Source of the DNA: Christensenellaceae bacterium
GTDB taxonomy: Bacteria; Bacillota; Clostridia; Christensenellales; UBA1750
Length of the DNA: 8,901 nt
NCBI GenBank assembly: GCA_031287285.1
Contig: JAITTC010000226.1
Span: 1-8,901 of the forward strand
Direction: 5' to 3'
Positions within the stretch are counted from its first letter, which is position 1; every line of letters begins with the position of its first letter. Both the position numbers and the translations under genes were made by a program. The notes beneath the pieces are model-generated. The model had not been told where the DNA came from. It saw nothing but the letters and a program-made list of their open reading frames with translations, and did not search any database. This document shows, in pieces, positions 1 through 7,230 of the stretch.

Positions 1-399
1 CACAATGGGCAGGCAGAGCTCAAAAAGGCGCCGCTTGAGATGTTCGCGCAGCAAAAGGTTGCCGCCCCGGTAGCCCACCCGGATGAGCAGGCCCAAAAAG
101 TCGCTGCGATCGCCGCGCCAGAGGCCGTTCTTGTCGAACATCGCGTTGATTCGATCGGCACACTGGCCTGGGCAATGCTCAACGGCCTCACGGATGGCCT
201 CATAGCTCGCAAGCGCCTTTTCCTCGCAAATGCTCATCAAAAGGGCCTCTTTACTCTCGAAATGATGATAAAACCCACCCTTTGAAAGGTTGAGCATCTC
301 TAAAATATCGTCGATGGTGGTCCTTTCATAGCCCTTTTGGTAAAAGAGCTCCTCGGCCACGCGCAGGATCTCCGCCTTCTTCAACTCGCCCTTTTTCAT
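1..399 (-). CDS. TetR/AcrR-family transcriptional regulator, C-terminus cut by window edge
   Basis: This is the N-terminal 133 residues of a one-component DNA-binding repressor; the rest lies beyond base 1. The protein begins MKKGELKKAEILRVAEELFY. The TetR helix-turn-helix is clear at about residues 10-56: a first helix (ILRVAEELFYQKGY), then TTIDDILEMLNLSKGG and the typical FYHHFESKEAL end of the domain. The rest is the start of the helical ligand-binding domain, which is too variable to name an inducer. The ATG at 399 is supported by AAGGGGCGG about seven bases upstream and by a promoter whose predicted start point lies only about 18 bases before it. It points the same way as the opp genes but is cut off from them by a terminator and has its own promoter. 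Its targets are probably itself and genes beyond the window. The family call is firm; the target is unknown. Confidence 0.93.
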   Translation of the reverse strand, partial: MKKGELKKAEILRVAEELFYQKGYERTTIDDILEMLNLSKGGFYHHFESKEALLMSICEEKALASYEAIREAVEHCPGQCADRINAMFDKNGLWRGDRSDFLGLLIRVGYRGGNLLLREHLKRRLFELCLPIV

Positions 400-423
400 G
401 AAATCCGCCCCTTCTATTTTTCT

Positions 424-452
424 ATTTTAGTTTGGCCCGCGCCCTTCGTCAA
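424..452 (-). promoter_or_regulatory. Sigma-A-type promoter of the tetR-like gene
   Basis: Read on the minus strand, the -35 is TTGACG (447-452), the spacer is exactly 17 bases and the -10 is TAAAAT (424-429). The predicted start point is near 417, giving a short leader of about 18 bases that carries the ribosome binding site. Downstream of the -10 there is a perfect tandem 8-mer on the plus strand, TCTATTTT at 413-420 and again at 421-428, which overlaps the -10 and start point. It could be an autoregulatory site, but TetR operators are usually inverted repeats, so that is uncertain. Confidence 0.8.
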
Positions 453-630
453 GATTCATTTGGCGTTTTTAGCGCGAGCTTCGAACTTGTTTTTTCGGCA
501 AAGCCCTTCATTCCTTGTGCGGATTTCAAAAATCCCAGCCGCTGGGCATGCTTTTGCGTTCGATATTTTAAGCCTGGATGCGGCCATTGAGGCGCAAGAG
601 GGTAAGGCCTCATCAAAAAGGGGGACGCTG

Positions 631-683
631 GATTGCTTCGCCGTCATTGCGAGGAGCATAGCGACGCGGCAATCGCAATGATG
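631..683. repeat. REP-like dispersed repeat, copy A (imperfect palindrome)
   Basis: The core CGTCATTGCGAGGAGC (642-657) is followed by ATAGCGACGCGGCAATC. The outer arms CGTCATTGCG (642-651) and CGCAATGATG (674-683) pair at 9 of 10 positions around a 22-base loop, and GATTGC (631-636) is the exact reverse complement of GCAATC (669-674). The core closely resembles, from memory, a family of short dispersed palindromic repeats with the pattern GTCATTGCGAGGAGC...GCAATC found between genes in many unrelated bacterial genomes. Non-coding; probably a mobilised or REP-type element remnant. Confidence 0.7.
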
Positions 684-704
684 AAGAAGCGCGGTCGGCG
701 TTAC

Positions 705-749
705 CGTCGTTGCGAGGAGCGAAGCGGCGAAATTTTGCCCAAGCAACGA
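705..749. repeat. REP-like dispersed repeat, copy B (degenerate)
   Basis: CGTCGTTGCGAGGAGC (705-720) matches the core of copy A at 15 of 16 positions and continues GAAGCGGCG, close to the usual form of this repeat family. TCGTTGC (707-713) pairs with GCAACGA (743-749) across a 29-base loop, so the fold of copy A is kept although the bases inside have diverged. It ends where the opp terminator begins. It stands in the same orientation as copy A, 63 bases further on. Confidence 0.6.
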
Positions 750-776
750 AAAAATCCGCCCTTCGGCGGATTTTTT
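749..776 (-). terminator. Rho-independent terminator of the opp operon (likely bidirectional)
   Basis: A perfect 12-base stem (749-760 with 765-776) closed by a four-base loop, CTTC on the plus strand and GAAG on the minus strand. The GC core is CCGCC/GGCGG and the stem is flanked by A and T runs, so a U tract follows the hairpin in either direction. It lies 16 bases after the oppF stop codon, in the right place to end the oppBCDF transcript before the tetR-like gene. Confidence 0.92.
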
Positions 777-792
777 CGGCCTAGAGCGGCCA

Positions 793-1766
793 TTATCCCT
801 TAAAAACGCCGTCGTCCCCAACCAAATGGCAGGCGACGAGATGCCCGGGCAAGACCTCGCGCAGGGCCGGCTTTTCGCTGTGGCATTGCGCGCAAACGCT
901 GGGGCAGCGGCCCGCGAAGGGGCAGCCGGGCGGGGTGTGAATGGGGCTTGGCACGTCGCCCGTGAGGATGGTGCGCCGCTTTTCGCGCTCAGCCCTTGGG
1001 TCCGGAATGGGAACGGCCGAGAGCAGAGCGTTTGAGTAGGGGTGCAGGGTGCGGGCATAGAGCTCTTCGCTCGAGGCCAGCTCCACCAGGTGGCCAAGGT
1101 ACATCACGCCGATGCGGTTCGAGATGTATTTAACCACGTTGAGGTCGTGCGCGATGAAGAGGAAGGTCAGATTGAGGCGCTCTTGCAAATCGCGCAGAAG
1201 GTTGATGATCTGGCTTTGGATCGAAACGTCGAGCGCCGAAATGGGTTCGTCGCAGACGATGAACTCAGGCTCGATCGCCAAGGCCCTGGCAATGCCGATG
1301 CGCTGGCGCTGCCCGCCCGAAAACTCGTGCGGGAAGCGGTTTGCGTGCTCGCGGTTCAGGCCGACCATCTCTAAAAGCTCGTTGACGCGCTCTGCCCTTC
1401 GCCTGCCGTCGTATAGGTTGTGGATGATCATGCCCTCCGCGATGATGCTGCCGACGGTCATGCGCGGATCGAGGGACGCGTAGGGGTCTTGGAAGATGAT
1501 CTGCGCCTTTTTGGCGTAGCGGAAGCGCGCACCGGGGCGGTTTGGGTTCAGCTGCGCCCCTTCATAGAGGATCTCACCCTTCGTGGCCGTATAAATGCCC
1601 ATCAAAACCCGCCCCAGGGTGGATTTCCCACAGCCGCTCTCGCCCACGAGCCCGAAGGTTTCGCCGCGGAAGATGTCAAAGCTCACATCGTCGACCGCTT
1701 TGAGCGTTCCGCCCGAAACATGGAAGTATTTGCAGAGGGAACGAACCTCTAAGAGCTTTTCGGCGT

Positions 1767-1770
<4 letters not shown>
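793..1770 (-). CDS. oppF: Oligopeptide ABC transporter ATP-binding protein OppF
   Basis: One of the two cytoplasmic ATPases that drive peptide import. In the 325-residue protein I see Walker A GESGCGKST (43-51), the Q-loop in IIFQDPYASLDP (Q94), the ABC signature FSGGQRQR (150-157), Walker B IVCDEP (171-176) and the switch histidine in IAHDL (H208). Residues from about 230 form the oligopeptide-type C-terminal extension, with HPYSNALL and PGCPFAGRCP and four cysteines at 283, 289, 296 and 314. The ATG at 1770 is preferred over a start upstream at 1824, because it overlaps the oppD stop as ATGA, has GGGGAGG nine bases before it and yields the usual OppF N-terminus (LLEVRSLCKYFHV). Last gene of the operon; the terminator follows at once. 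OppF rather than OppD by gene order and by the IFQDPYASLDPRMTV motif. Confidence 0.95.
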
Positions 1771-2777
<1,007 letters not shown>

Positions 2778-2792
2778 TTCGCGTCCCCTCCC

Positions 2793-3794
2793 TTAGGTGC
2801 GCAGGCGCGGGTCAAGCGCGTCGCGCAGCCCGTCGCCCAGCATGTTGAACGAGAGCATCGTCAGGCTGATGACGATGGCCGGCAGCAGGAGCTGCTGGGG
2901 GTAGAACATGAAGCGAAGCGTGCCCTCCTGCGCGAGGTTACCAAGGCTTGGGTGGGGCAGCGGAACGCCAAGGCCGATATAAGAAAGGAAGGCCTCGGTG
3001 AAGATGGCGCTTGGGATGGCAAGCGTTAAATTGACGATGAGCACCGAAAGGAGATTAGGCACGATATGGCTGCCGATCAAGCGCCAAGGGCTGGAGCCCA
3101 GCGCGTGCGCGGCAATGATGAATTCCTGGGTGCGAAGGCTCAGCACCTGGCCGCGCGTGAGCCTGGCGCTGCCCACCCAGCCCACGATCGCGTAGGCGAT
3201 GATGAGGCTCGTCACGCCGGACTTCATGATCATGCTCAGCAGGATCACGATGATGAGGTAGGGAATGCCGATGATGATCTCGATGAAGCGCATCATGATA
3301 TTATCGATCCAGCCGCCAAAATACCCGGCCAGCGCGCCGTAGATCACGCCGATCAGCAGGTTGATCACAACGACCGAAACGGCGATATACAGGCTCGTTC
3401 GGGTGCCCAGCCACAGCCGCATGAAGAGATCCCTGCCCAGGTCGTCGGTGCCGAAGATGTGCATGTGGCCATCCTCCGCGCGGAAAAACATGGGCTCGTT
3501 CGGGTGCTGCAGGTGCTGTTCCGACATGGTGTAGGGGCTCACGAGGGGCACGATGAGCGCAAAAAGGATCAGAACCACGAGGAAGATCATGCAGGCGACG
3601 GCCACCTTGTTTTCTTTGAGACGGCGCATCGCATCCCGCCAATAGCTGATCGAGGGGCGAACGATCTCGTCGCGCCGCTCCGCGTCGGGGCCGACATGGG
3701 CAAAGTCCTCCGCGCTTAAATCGCAGTCAATCGGCAGGAGCTTTTCGGGCTCAAAGGCGGCCTTCGCCGCGTTTTTGGCTTTGCTCATGCTCAT
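2793..3794 (-). CDS. oppC: Oligopeptide ABC transporter permease OppC
   Basis: Second membrane subunit of the peptide channel, 333 residues. It has a long cytoplasmic N-terminus (1-64, with a Lys/Ala-rich start) before the first membrane span at about 65-86. The OppC-type motif FGTDDLGRDLFMRLWLGTR (114-132) follows, then several spans (about 134-158, 168-190, 195-215, 245-270, 300-320). The loop that docks onto the ATPase is EFIIAAHALGSSPWRLIGSH (224-243). The protein ends DALDPRLRT, usual for this family. The ATG at 3794 is chosen because it overlaps the oppB stop as ATGA and has AAGGAGGG close before it; a second ATG six bases on (3788) is an equally possible start. The N-terminal extension is somewhat long but common in Bacillota homologues. 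Confidence 0.94.
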   Translation of the reverse strand: MSMSKAKNAAKAAFEPEKLLPIDCDLSAEDFAHVGPDAERRDEIVRPSISYWRDAMRRLKENKVAVACMIFLVVLILFALIVPLVSPYTMSEQHLQHPNEPMFFRAEDGHMHIFGTDDLGRDLFMRLWLGTRTSLYIAVSVVVINLLIGVIYGALAGYFGGWIDNIMMRFIEIIIGIPYLIIVILLSMIMKSGVTSLIIAYAIVGWVGSARLTRGQVLSLRTQEFIIAAHALGSSPWRLIGSHIVPNLLSVLIVNLTLAIPSAIFTEAFLSYIGLGVPLPHPSLGNLAQEGTLRFMFYPQQLLLPAIVISLTMLSFNMLGDGLRDALDPRLRT

Positions 3795-4744
3795 GATTCC
3801 CTCCTTGAGCCCGTCAGCTTGATGCGCGGGTCAATAAAGCCATATAAAATATCGACCACCAGCGTGGCGGCCACCAAAAAGATGCCGTAAAACACCGTGG
3901 TGCCCGCGATCATGGTGTAATCGTTCTCACGAATGGACTTGACGAAGAATTGCCCGAGGCCCGGGATGTTGAAGATGGACTCCACCACGAAGGTGCCGGT
4001 CAAAAGGGTGGCCGCCGTGGGGCCAAGAATCGTCACCACGGGCAAGATCGCGTTGCGCAGGGCGTGGCGGCCGACGATCTCTGAATCGGTCAGGCCCTTG
4101 GCGCGCGCGGTCTTGATGTAGTCCTGCCCGAGCACGTCGAGCATGCTGGTGCGCGTCAGCCTCGCCACCGTGGCCATGGTGCCAAAGCAGAGCGCCAGGG
4201 TGGGCAAGATCTTGGTCGCCTCCCCCTTCCAGCCCATGGTGGGAAGGCCAAAGCCAAACCAGGCCCTGAACTTCACGGCAAATAGATACTGCAGCAGCGC
4301 GCCCATGATGAAGCTTGGGATCGACACGCCGATGACCGCCAGGGTGATTGCAGCCGAATCCCAGCCGGTGTTGCGCTTGATGGCGGCGATCACGCCAAGC
4401 CCCACGCCAAAACAGGCAGCAAAGACCAGCGCGCGGATGCCAAGCTCGGCGGAATAGGGGAAGCTATCGGCTATGATGGTGTTGACGGGCCGGTTATATT
4501 TGATTGAAAGCCCCAGATCCCCATGCAGGAAGTTATTCATATAGATGAGAAACTGCTCCCAAAGGGGCTTATCGAGCCCGTATTTGGCGTAGAGCGCGTC
4601 CATCGTCACCTGGCTGATCGCCTTGTCGCCAAGGAAGGGATTGCCCGGCAGGAGCTGCATCATCAAAAAGGTCAGCACCATCAGGAAGAAGACCGTTAGG
4701 GCCGCGTAGCCGATGCGCTTCAGTATATAGCTCAGCAATGCCAT
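3791..4744 (-). CDS. oppB: Oligopeptide ABC transporter permease OppB
   Basis: First membrane subunit of the peptide channel, 317 residues. The first span (about 9-32) is followed by LLPGNPF (31-37), the external region with KYGLDKPLWEQF and HGDLGLS (75-80), and then further spans at about 101-122, 131-156, 178-195, 232-252 and 279-303. The ATPase-docking loop is DYIKTARAKGLTDSEIVGRH (208-227). It ends YGFIDPRIKL, normal for OppB/DppB. The ATG at 4744 is preferred to a TTG three codons upstream (4753): AGAGGAG lies nine bases before the ATG but would sit directly against the TTG. First gene after the terminator and candidate promoter that separate it from oppA; the stop overlaps oppC. Confidence 0.95.
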   Translation of the reverse strand: MALLSYILKRIGYAALTVFFLMVLTFLMMQLLPGNPFLGDKAISQVTMDALYAKYGLDKPLWEQFLIYMNNFLHGDLGLSIKYNRPVNTIIADSFPYSAELGIRALVFAACFGVGLGVIAAIKRNTGWDSAAITLAVIGVSIPSFIMGALLQYLFAVKFRAWFGFGLPTMGWKGEATKILPTLALCFGTMATVARLTRTSMLDVLGQDYIKTARAKGLTDSEIVGRHALRNAILPVVTILGPTAATLLTGTFVVESIFNIPGLGQFFVKSIRENDYTMIAGTTVFYGIFLVAATLVVDILYGFIDPRIKLTGSRRES

Positions 4745-4787
4745 ATTCCTCAACTCCTCTCGTAAATTCGCGTTTTTAATCCTTCTT

Positions 4788-4816
4788 ATGATAATACAAA
4801 GCCCTTGACTTTACAA
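4788..4816 (-). promoter_or_regulatory. Candidate promoter for oppBCDF
   Basis: On the minus strand, TTGTAA (4811-4816), a 17-base spacer and TATCAT (4788-4793). It lies between the post-oppA terminator and the oppB ribosome binding site, giving a leader of about 37 bases. Both hexamers depart from consensus, so it is weaker on paper than the oppA promoter. Its position makes sense if oppBCDF is partly or wholly transcribed on its own. Confidence 0.5.
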
Positions 4817-4832
4817 TGGTTATCAAAGAAAA

Positions 4833-4865
4833 AAGCGGGGCCATTCTTGCGAAATAGCCCCGCTT
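4833..4865 (-). terminator. Hairpin terminator between oppA and oppB
   Basis: On the minus strand AAGCGGGGC (4857-4865) pairs perfectly with GCCCCGCTT (4833-4841) around a 15-base loop, and the stem is followed by a T-rich run (TTTTTTCTTT including the stem end). It lies 35 bases beyond the oppA stop. The GC core is strong but the loop is long, so partial read-through into oppBCDF is plausible. This arrangement is known in binding-protein transporters where the binding protein is needed in excess. Confidence 0.82.
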
Positions 4866-4899
4866 CTGCTGCTTTTGAGCGGGTTTTTAGGCGACCTGC

Positions 4900-6540
4900 T
4901 TACTTCACCTTGATCCAGCGGAAGTTCATGTCGTCAAACGCGGTGCGAACCACGCCGCTGAGACGCTCTGAGGTGATGTAGTCGCGCCGGCGATTGTAGA
5001 TCGGGCCGATGGGCATATCCTCTGCGATGATCTTCTCAAGGGAGATCAGCAGCTCCTCGCGCTTGGCGGCGTCGGGCTCCACAAGAGCCTGCGCGATCAG
5101 CGCGTCATACTCGGGGTTTGCGTAGGAGGTGTGGTTGTTGCCGCCGTCTGAAACCCACAGGTCGAGGAAGGTCATCGGGTCGTTATAGTCGGGGCCCCAG
5201 CCTGCCATGACGATCGAGAAGTCCTTGCTCGTCATGCGCTCCAGGCGATTTTTATAGGTCATCTGCTGAACCTCGACATCGATGCCCAGATGGGTCTTCC
5301 ACTGCTCCTGGAAGAAGGCGCAGTTCTTGGCGGCCGTGTCGCCTTCATCGGTGATGATGACGAGCTTGAGATCCGCGGCGCTGATGCCTTCCTCGGCCAG
5401 GCCTTCCTCAAAGAGGGCCTTCACCGCGCTGTAGTCGCCATCGGTCGGGACGCGCTCATAGAGCTTGCCGACCTTTTCGGCGAACTTGCCGCCCGCGATT
5501 GCCGGGGGCACGAAGGAGGTCGCGGCGGTCGATGAATTCTTCACGACAGAAGTGATGAAGAGCTCGGCATCCACGGCCAGGGTGAGCGCCTTGCGGACCT
5601 TCTTGTTGTTCATGCCGGGCTGGGTGGTGTTGTATTCAAAATACCACGCGGAGCCATCGTCATAGTGCAGGATCTCCTTGCCCTCTGCGGCCAGCTGGGC
5701 TGCCTGCTCGGCGTTCAGGCCGATCATATCGAGCTCGCCGTTGACGAAGCCGTTGTAGGCGGTGTTCGTGTCGGTGATCATCTCCAGGCGGATCTCATCG
5801 ACCGCGATATTGGCGGCATCCCAGTACTTTGGGTTCTTCTTGAGCACCATGTAGCTCTCGTGCACCCACTCGGTGATCGTGTAGGCGCCGTTGGTCATGA
5901 TGTTTTCCTTTTCGGTGCCGTAGGCGTCCGAGCCGATGCGCTCATAGTCGGCCTGGGGCACCGGGAAGGTGCTCGGGAAGGCCAGAACCGAGAGGAAGTA
6001 CTGGCAGGGGAACGCCATGGTGACCTTCAGGGTGCTGTCGTCCACGGCCACCCAGCCCACGCTGCCCGGGTAGCCAAGCGCGGCCAGCTGCGCGCTCTGC
6101 TCGGCGCTCAGCTCGGTGCCGTTCAGCTTCTCGGTCGCGCCAAGGAAGAGCGCTGCCCAGGTGCCCGCGTATTCGGCGCCGGTTTCCGCGGTAAAGAAGG
6201 TATCCCAGGCGAAGACGAAGTCATTCGCGGTCACCGCCTTGCCATCGTTCCAGGTCGCGTTCTTGCGCAGATGGAAGGTATAGGTCAGGGTGTCTGCATC
6301 ATAGTCCCAGCTCTCGGCAACGCCGGGCACCGGGTTATCGTTCTGGTCGAGGATGGTCAGGCCATCCACGATGTGGCGCAGCACGTTCATGGAACCCGTC
6401 GAGGTGGTGGTGATCGTGCTCATATCGGGCGGTTCCTGGGCAAGATTCACAACGATACCCGTCGAGGGGGCAGGCTGGCAGCCGGCCAGCAGGCTAGCGG
6501 CGAGCAACAGGCTCAAAACCAGTGCCACGAGCTTTTTCAT
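4900..6540 (-). CDS. oppA: Oligopeptide-binding lipoprotein OppA (SBP family 5)
   Basis: Extracellular peptide receptor that hands peptides to OppBC. The 546-residue precursor starts with a lipoprotein signal peptide: KK at 2-3, a hydrophobic stretch 4-18, and lipobox LLAGC with the lipidated cysteine at 21. The mature part shows family-5 landmarks: PGVAESW (72-78), TYTFHLRKNATWNDGKAVTA (86-105), FVFAW (108-112), MTNGAYTITEW (215-225), NGFVNGELDMIG (263-274) and GWGPDYNDPMTFLDLW (448-463). The aspartate in PDYNDP (D451) lies where OppA proteins hold the peptide amino terminus, which favours oligopeptides over metals or sugars. Length fits OppA (about 540). The ATG at 6540 is preceded by AAGGAGGAG at seven bases; a start further up (6630) would lie upstream of the promoter. 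Specificity within peptides (opp, dpp or app) cannot be settled from sequence alone. Confidence 0.95.
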   Translation of the reverse strand: MKKLVALVLSLLLAASLLAGCQPAPSTGIVVNLAQEPPDMSTITTTSTGSMNVLRHIVDGLTILDQNDNPVPGVAESWDYDADTLTYTFHLRKNATWNDGKAVTANDFVFAWDTFFTAETGAEYAGTWAALFLGATEKLNGTELSAEQSAQLAALGYPGSVGWVAVDDSTLKVTMAFPCQYFLSVLAFPSTFPVPQADYERIGSDAYGTEKENIMTNGAYTITEWVHESYMVLKKNPKYWDAANIAVDEIRLEMITDTNTAYNGFVNGELDMIGLNAEQAAQLAAEGKEILHYDDGSAWYFEYNTTQPGMNNKKVRKALTLAVDAELFITSVVKNSSTAATSFVPPAIAGGKFAEKVGKLYERVPTDGDYSAVKALFEEGLAEEGISAADLKLVIITDEGDTAAKNCAFFQEQWKTHLGIDVEVQQMTYKNRLERMTSKDFSIVMAGWGPDYNDPMTFLDLWVSDGGNNHTSYANPEYDALIAQALVEPDAAKREELLISLEKIIAEDMPIGPIYNRRRDYITSERLSGVVRTAFDDMNFRWIKVK

Positions 6541-6588
6541 GCGGTTTCTCCTCCTTAAAACTAGGACGCCTAAAGCGATTACCGAGCC

Positions 6589-6617
6589 ATTATATAGGAA
6601 TTCGACCTGTTTTTCAA
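6589..6617 (-). promoter_or_regulatory. Consensus-like promoter of oppA
   Basis: On the minus strand, -35 TTGAAA (6612-6617), a 17-base spacer and a perfect -10 TATAAT (6589-6594). The predicted start point is near 6582, leaving a leader of about 42 bases with the AAGGAGGAG ribosome binding site. This is the best promoter in the window and fits strong production of a binding protein. A tiny inverted repeat, TAGG-CGT-CCTA, lies inside the leader; it is too short to call an operator. Confidence 0.9.
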
Positions 6618-6942
6618 TGGATGCTCTCATTCGTGGGCAGCGTGAAGGGCCGTTCTATTCATCTTTTATTAACCCCACGGGGGGCTATGATTCGCCCGGA
6701 TTAGATAAAATCGCGGTTTTGCGGCACGAAATAAGGTAACGTCCTGGTCAAAAAGCGCAAAGTTAAGGCAGGCTTTCGAAGCATGGCGCGCCTTGAATCC
6801 CACCCCGCGCCTTCCTCCTGCCCTGTGCTTTTATGCGGCCTTCATTCCATTCCTTAATCAAAGCTTAACCATTCGATGGCCTAAAATGGCGCCTCGCTGG
6901 GCGTGCGAGAATTAGCAAGTAAACTCCATATAAAATGGCAGC

Positions 6943-6972
6943 TTCCCAAACCCGGGGCAAAGATGGTATAAT
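6943..6972 (+). promoter_or_regulatory. Extended -10 promoter of the plus-strand operon
   Basis: TGGTATAAT gives a perfect -10 (6967-6972) with the TG extension one base before it (6964-6965). The best -35 is TTCCCA (6943-6948) at 18 bases, matching four of six consensus positions. The predicted start point is near 6979, about 34 bases before the ATG at 7013. TTCCAC occurs twice just downstream (6972-6977 and 6981-6986) and may be chance or a regulator site. Confidence 0.72.
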
Positions 6973-7012
6973 TCCACTGGTTCCACCGCATCAAACCTCA
7001 AGGAGGGTTCGC

Positions 7013-7219
7013 ATGGACGTCGTTTTGAGGCCGCTGGCCGAGTTTTTACAGGGCTTGCTCGCGCCCTTTATGCCAAGCGGGCTGCCCGCCCAGCTCGACT
7101 TTCTTTTCTTCGCGGCGCAGGCTGCGTTGATCATCGGCTGCGTGTTTTTGCTGCTGGCGTTGCTGACGCTGCTCATCAACGTGCTTCGGGTGCGCCGGAA
7201 GGCAGCCCTCTATCGGTAA
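7013..7219 (+). CDS. Small single-span membrane protein of unknown function (68 aa)
   Basis: I do not recognise this protein. It has 68 residues, an amphipathic N-terminus (MDVVLRPLAEFLQGLLAPFM), a Pro/Gly turn (PSGLPAQ, 21-27), one long hydrophobic segment at about 30-57 rich in Leu and Ala, and a basic tail (RVRRKAALYR). The charges place the C-terminus in the cytoplasm. The ATG at 7013 is preceded by AAGGAGGG at five bases and by an extended -10 promoter; an open frame reaching back to 6935 would span that promoter, so it is not the start. It leads a run of plus-strand genes and ends 11 bases before the acyltransferase gene. Expression signals and co-direction make it a convincing real gene. 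It may help position or regulate the acyltransferase, but that is a guess. Confidence 0.78.
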   Translation: MDVVLRPLAEFLQGLLAPFMPSGLPAQLDFLFFAAQAALIIGCVFLLLALLTLLINVLRVRRKAALYR

Positions 7220-7230
7220 GAGAGCAAGAA

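Larger units (their letters stand above)
400..792. other. Gene-poor region between tetR-like gene and oppF
   Basis: About 390 bases with no credible gene. From left to right it holds the ribosome binding site and promoter of the tetR-like gene (400-452), a stretch with no recognised feature (453-630) apart from a 13-base palindrome at 534-546, two REP-like repeat copies (631-749) and the opp terminator (749-776). The open frames that cross it show no recognisable protein features, and one of them runs antisense-like across oppF in a wrong frame. Confidence 0.7.
6541..7012. other. Divergent intergenic region between oppA and the plus-strand operon
   Basis: About 470 bases between two outward-facing transcription units. 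The oppA promoter and leader occupy 6541-6617 and the plus-strand promoter and leader 6943-7012. Between them (about 6620-6940) I see no gene. There is an AT-rich patch near 6664-6675 next to CCCC-AC-GGGG (6674-6683), a direct repeat CGCGCCTT at 6787-6794 and 6806-6813, and a direct repeat TAAAATGGC at 6882-6890 and 6931-6939. None matches an operator or riboswitch that I recognise. Confidence 0.6.

Noticed and set aside
534..546. CCCAGC-C-GCTGGG palindrome, followed by a short T run on the minus strand, as a possible terminator
   Set aside because: The stem is at most five or six pairs with a one- to three-base loop and no gene ends just before it. It is more likely chance, or at best a protein-binding dyad.
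456..1097. A 213-codon minus-strand open frame overlapping the end of oppF
   Set aside because: It lies in a different frame across the oppF coding region, the terminator and the repeats, and its translation is a low-complexity Arg/Pro/Ala/Ser-rich string with no motif. High GC content readily produces such long frames.
5665..6558. A 297-codon plus-strand open frame opposite oppA
   Set aside because: It is wholly antisense to a complete, motif-rich oppA, has a Gly/His/Arg-rich composition with no recognisable domain, and has no ribosome binding site that stands out.
6541..6630. Upstream extension of OppA by 30 residues to a start at 6630
   Set aside because: The extension would begin upstream of the TTGAAA-17-TATAAT promoter and would bury the lipoprotein signal peptide. 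The ATG at 6540 has an ideal ribosome binding site.
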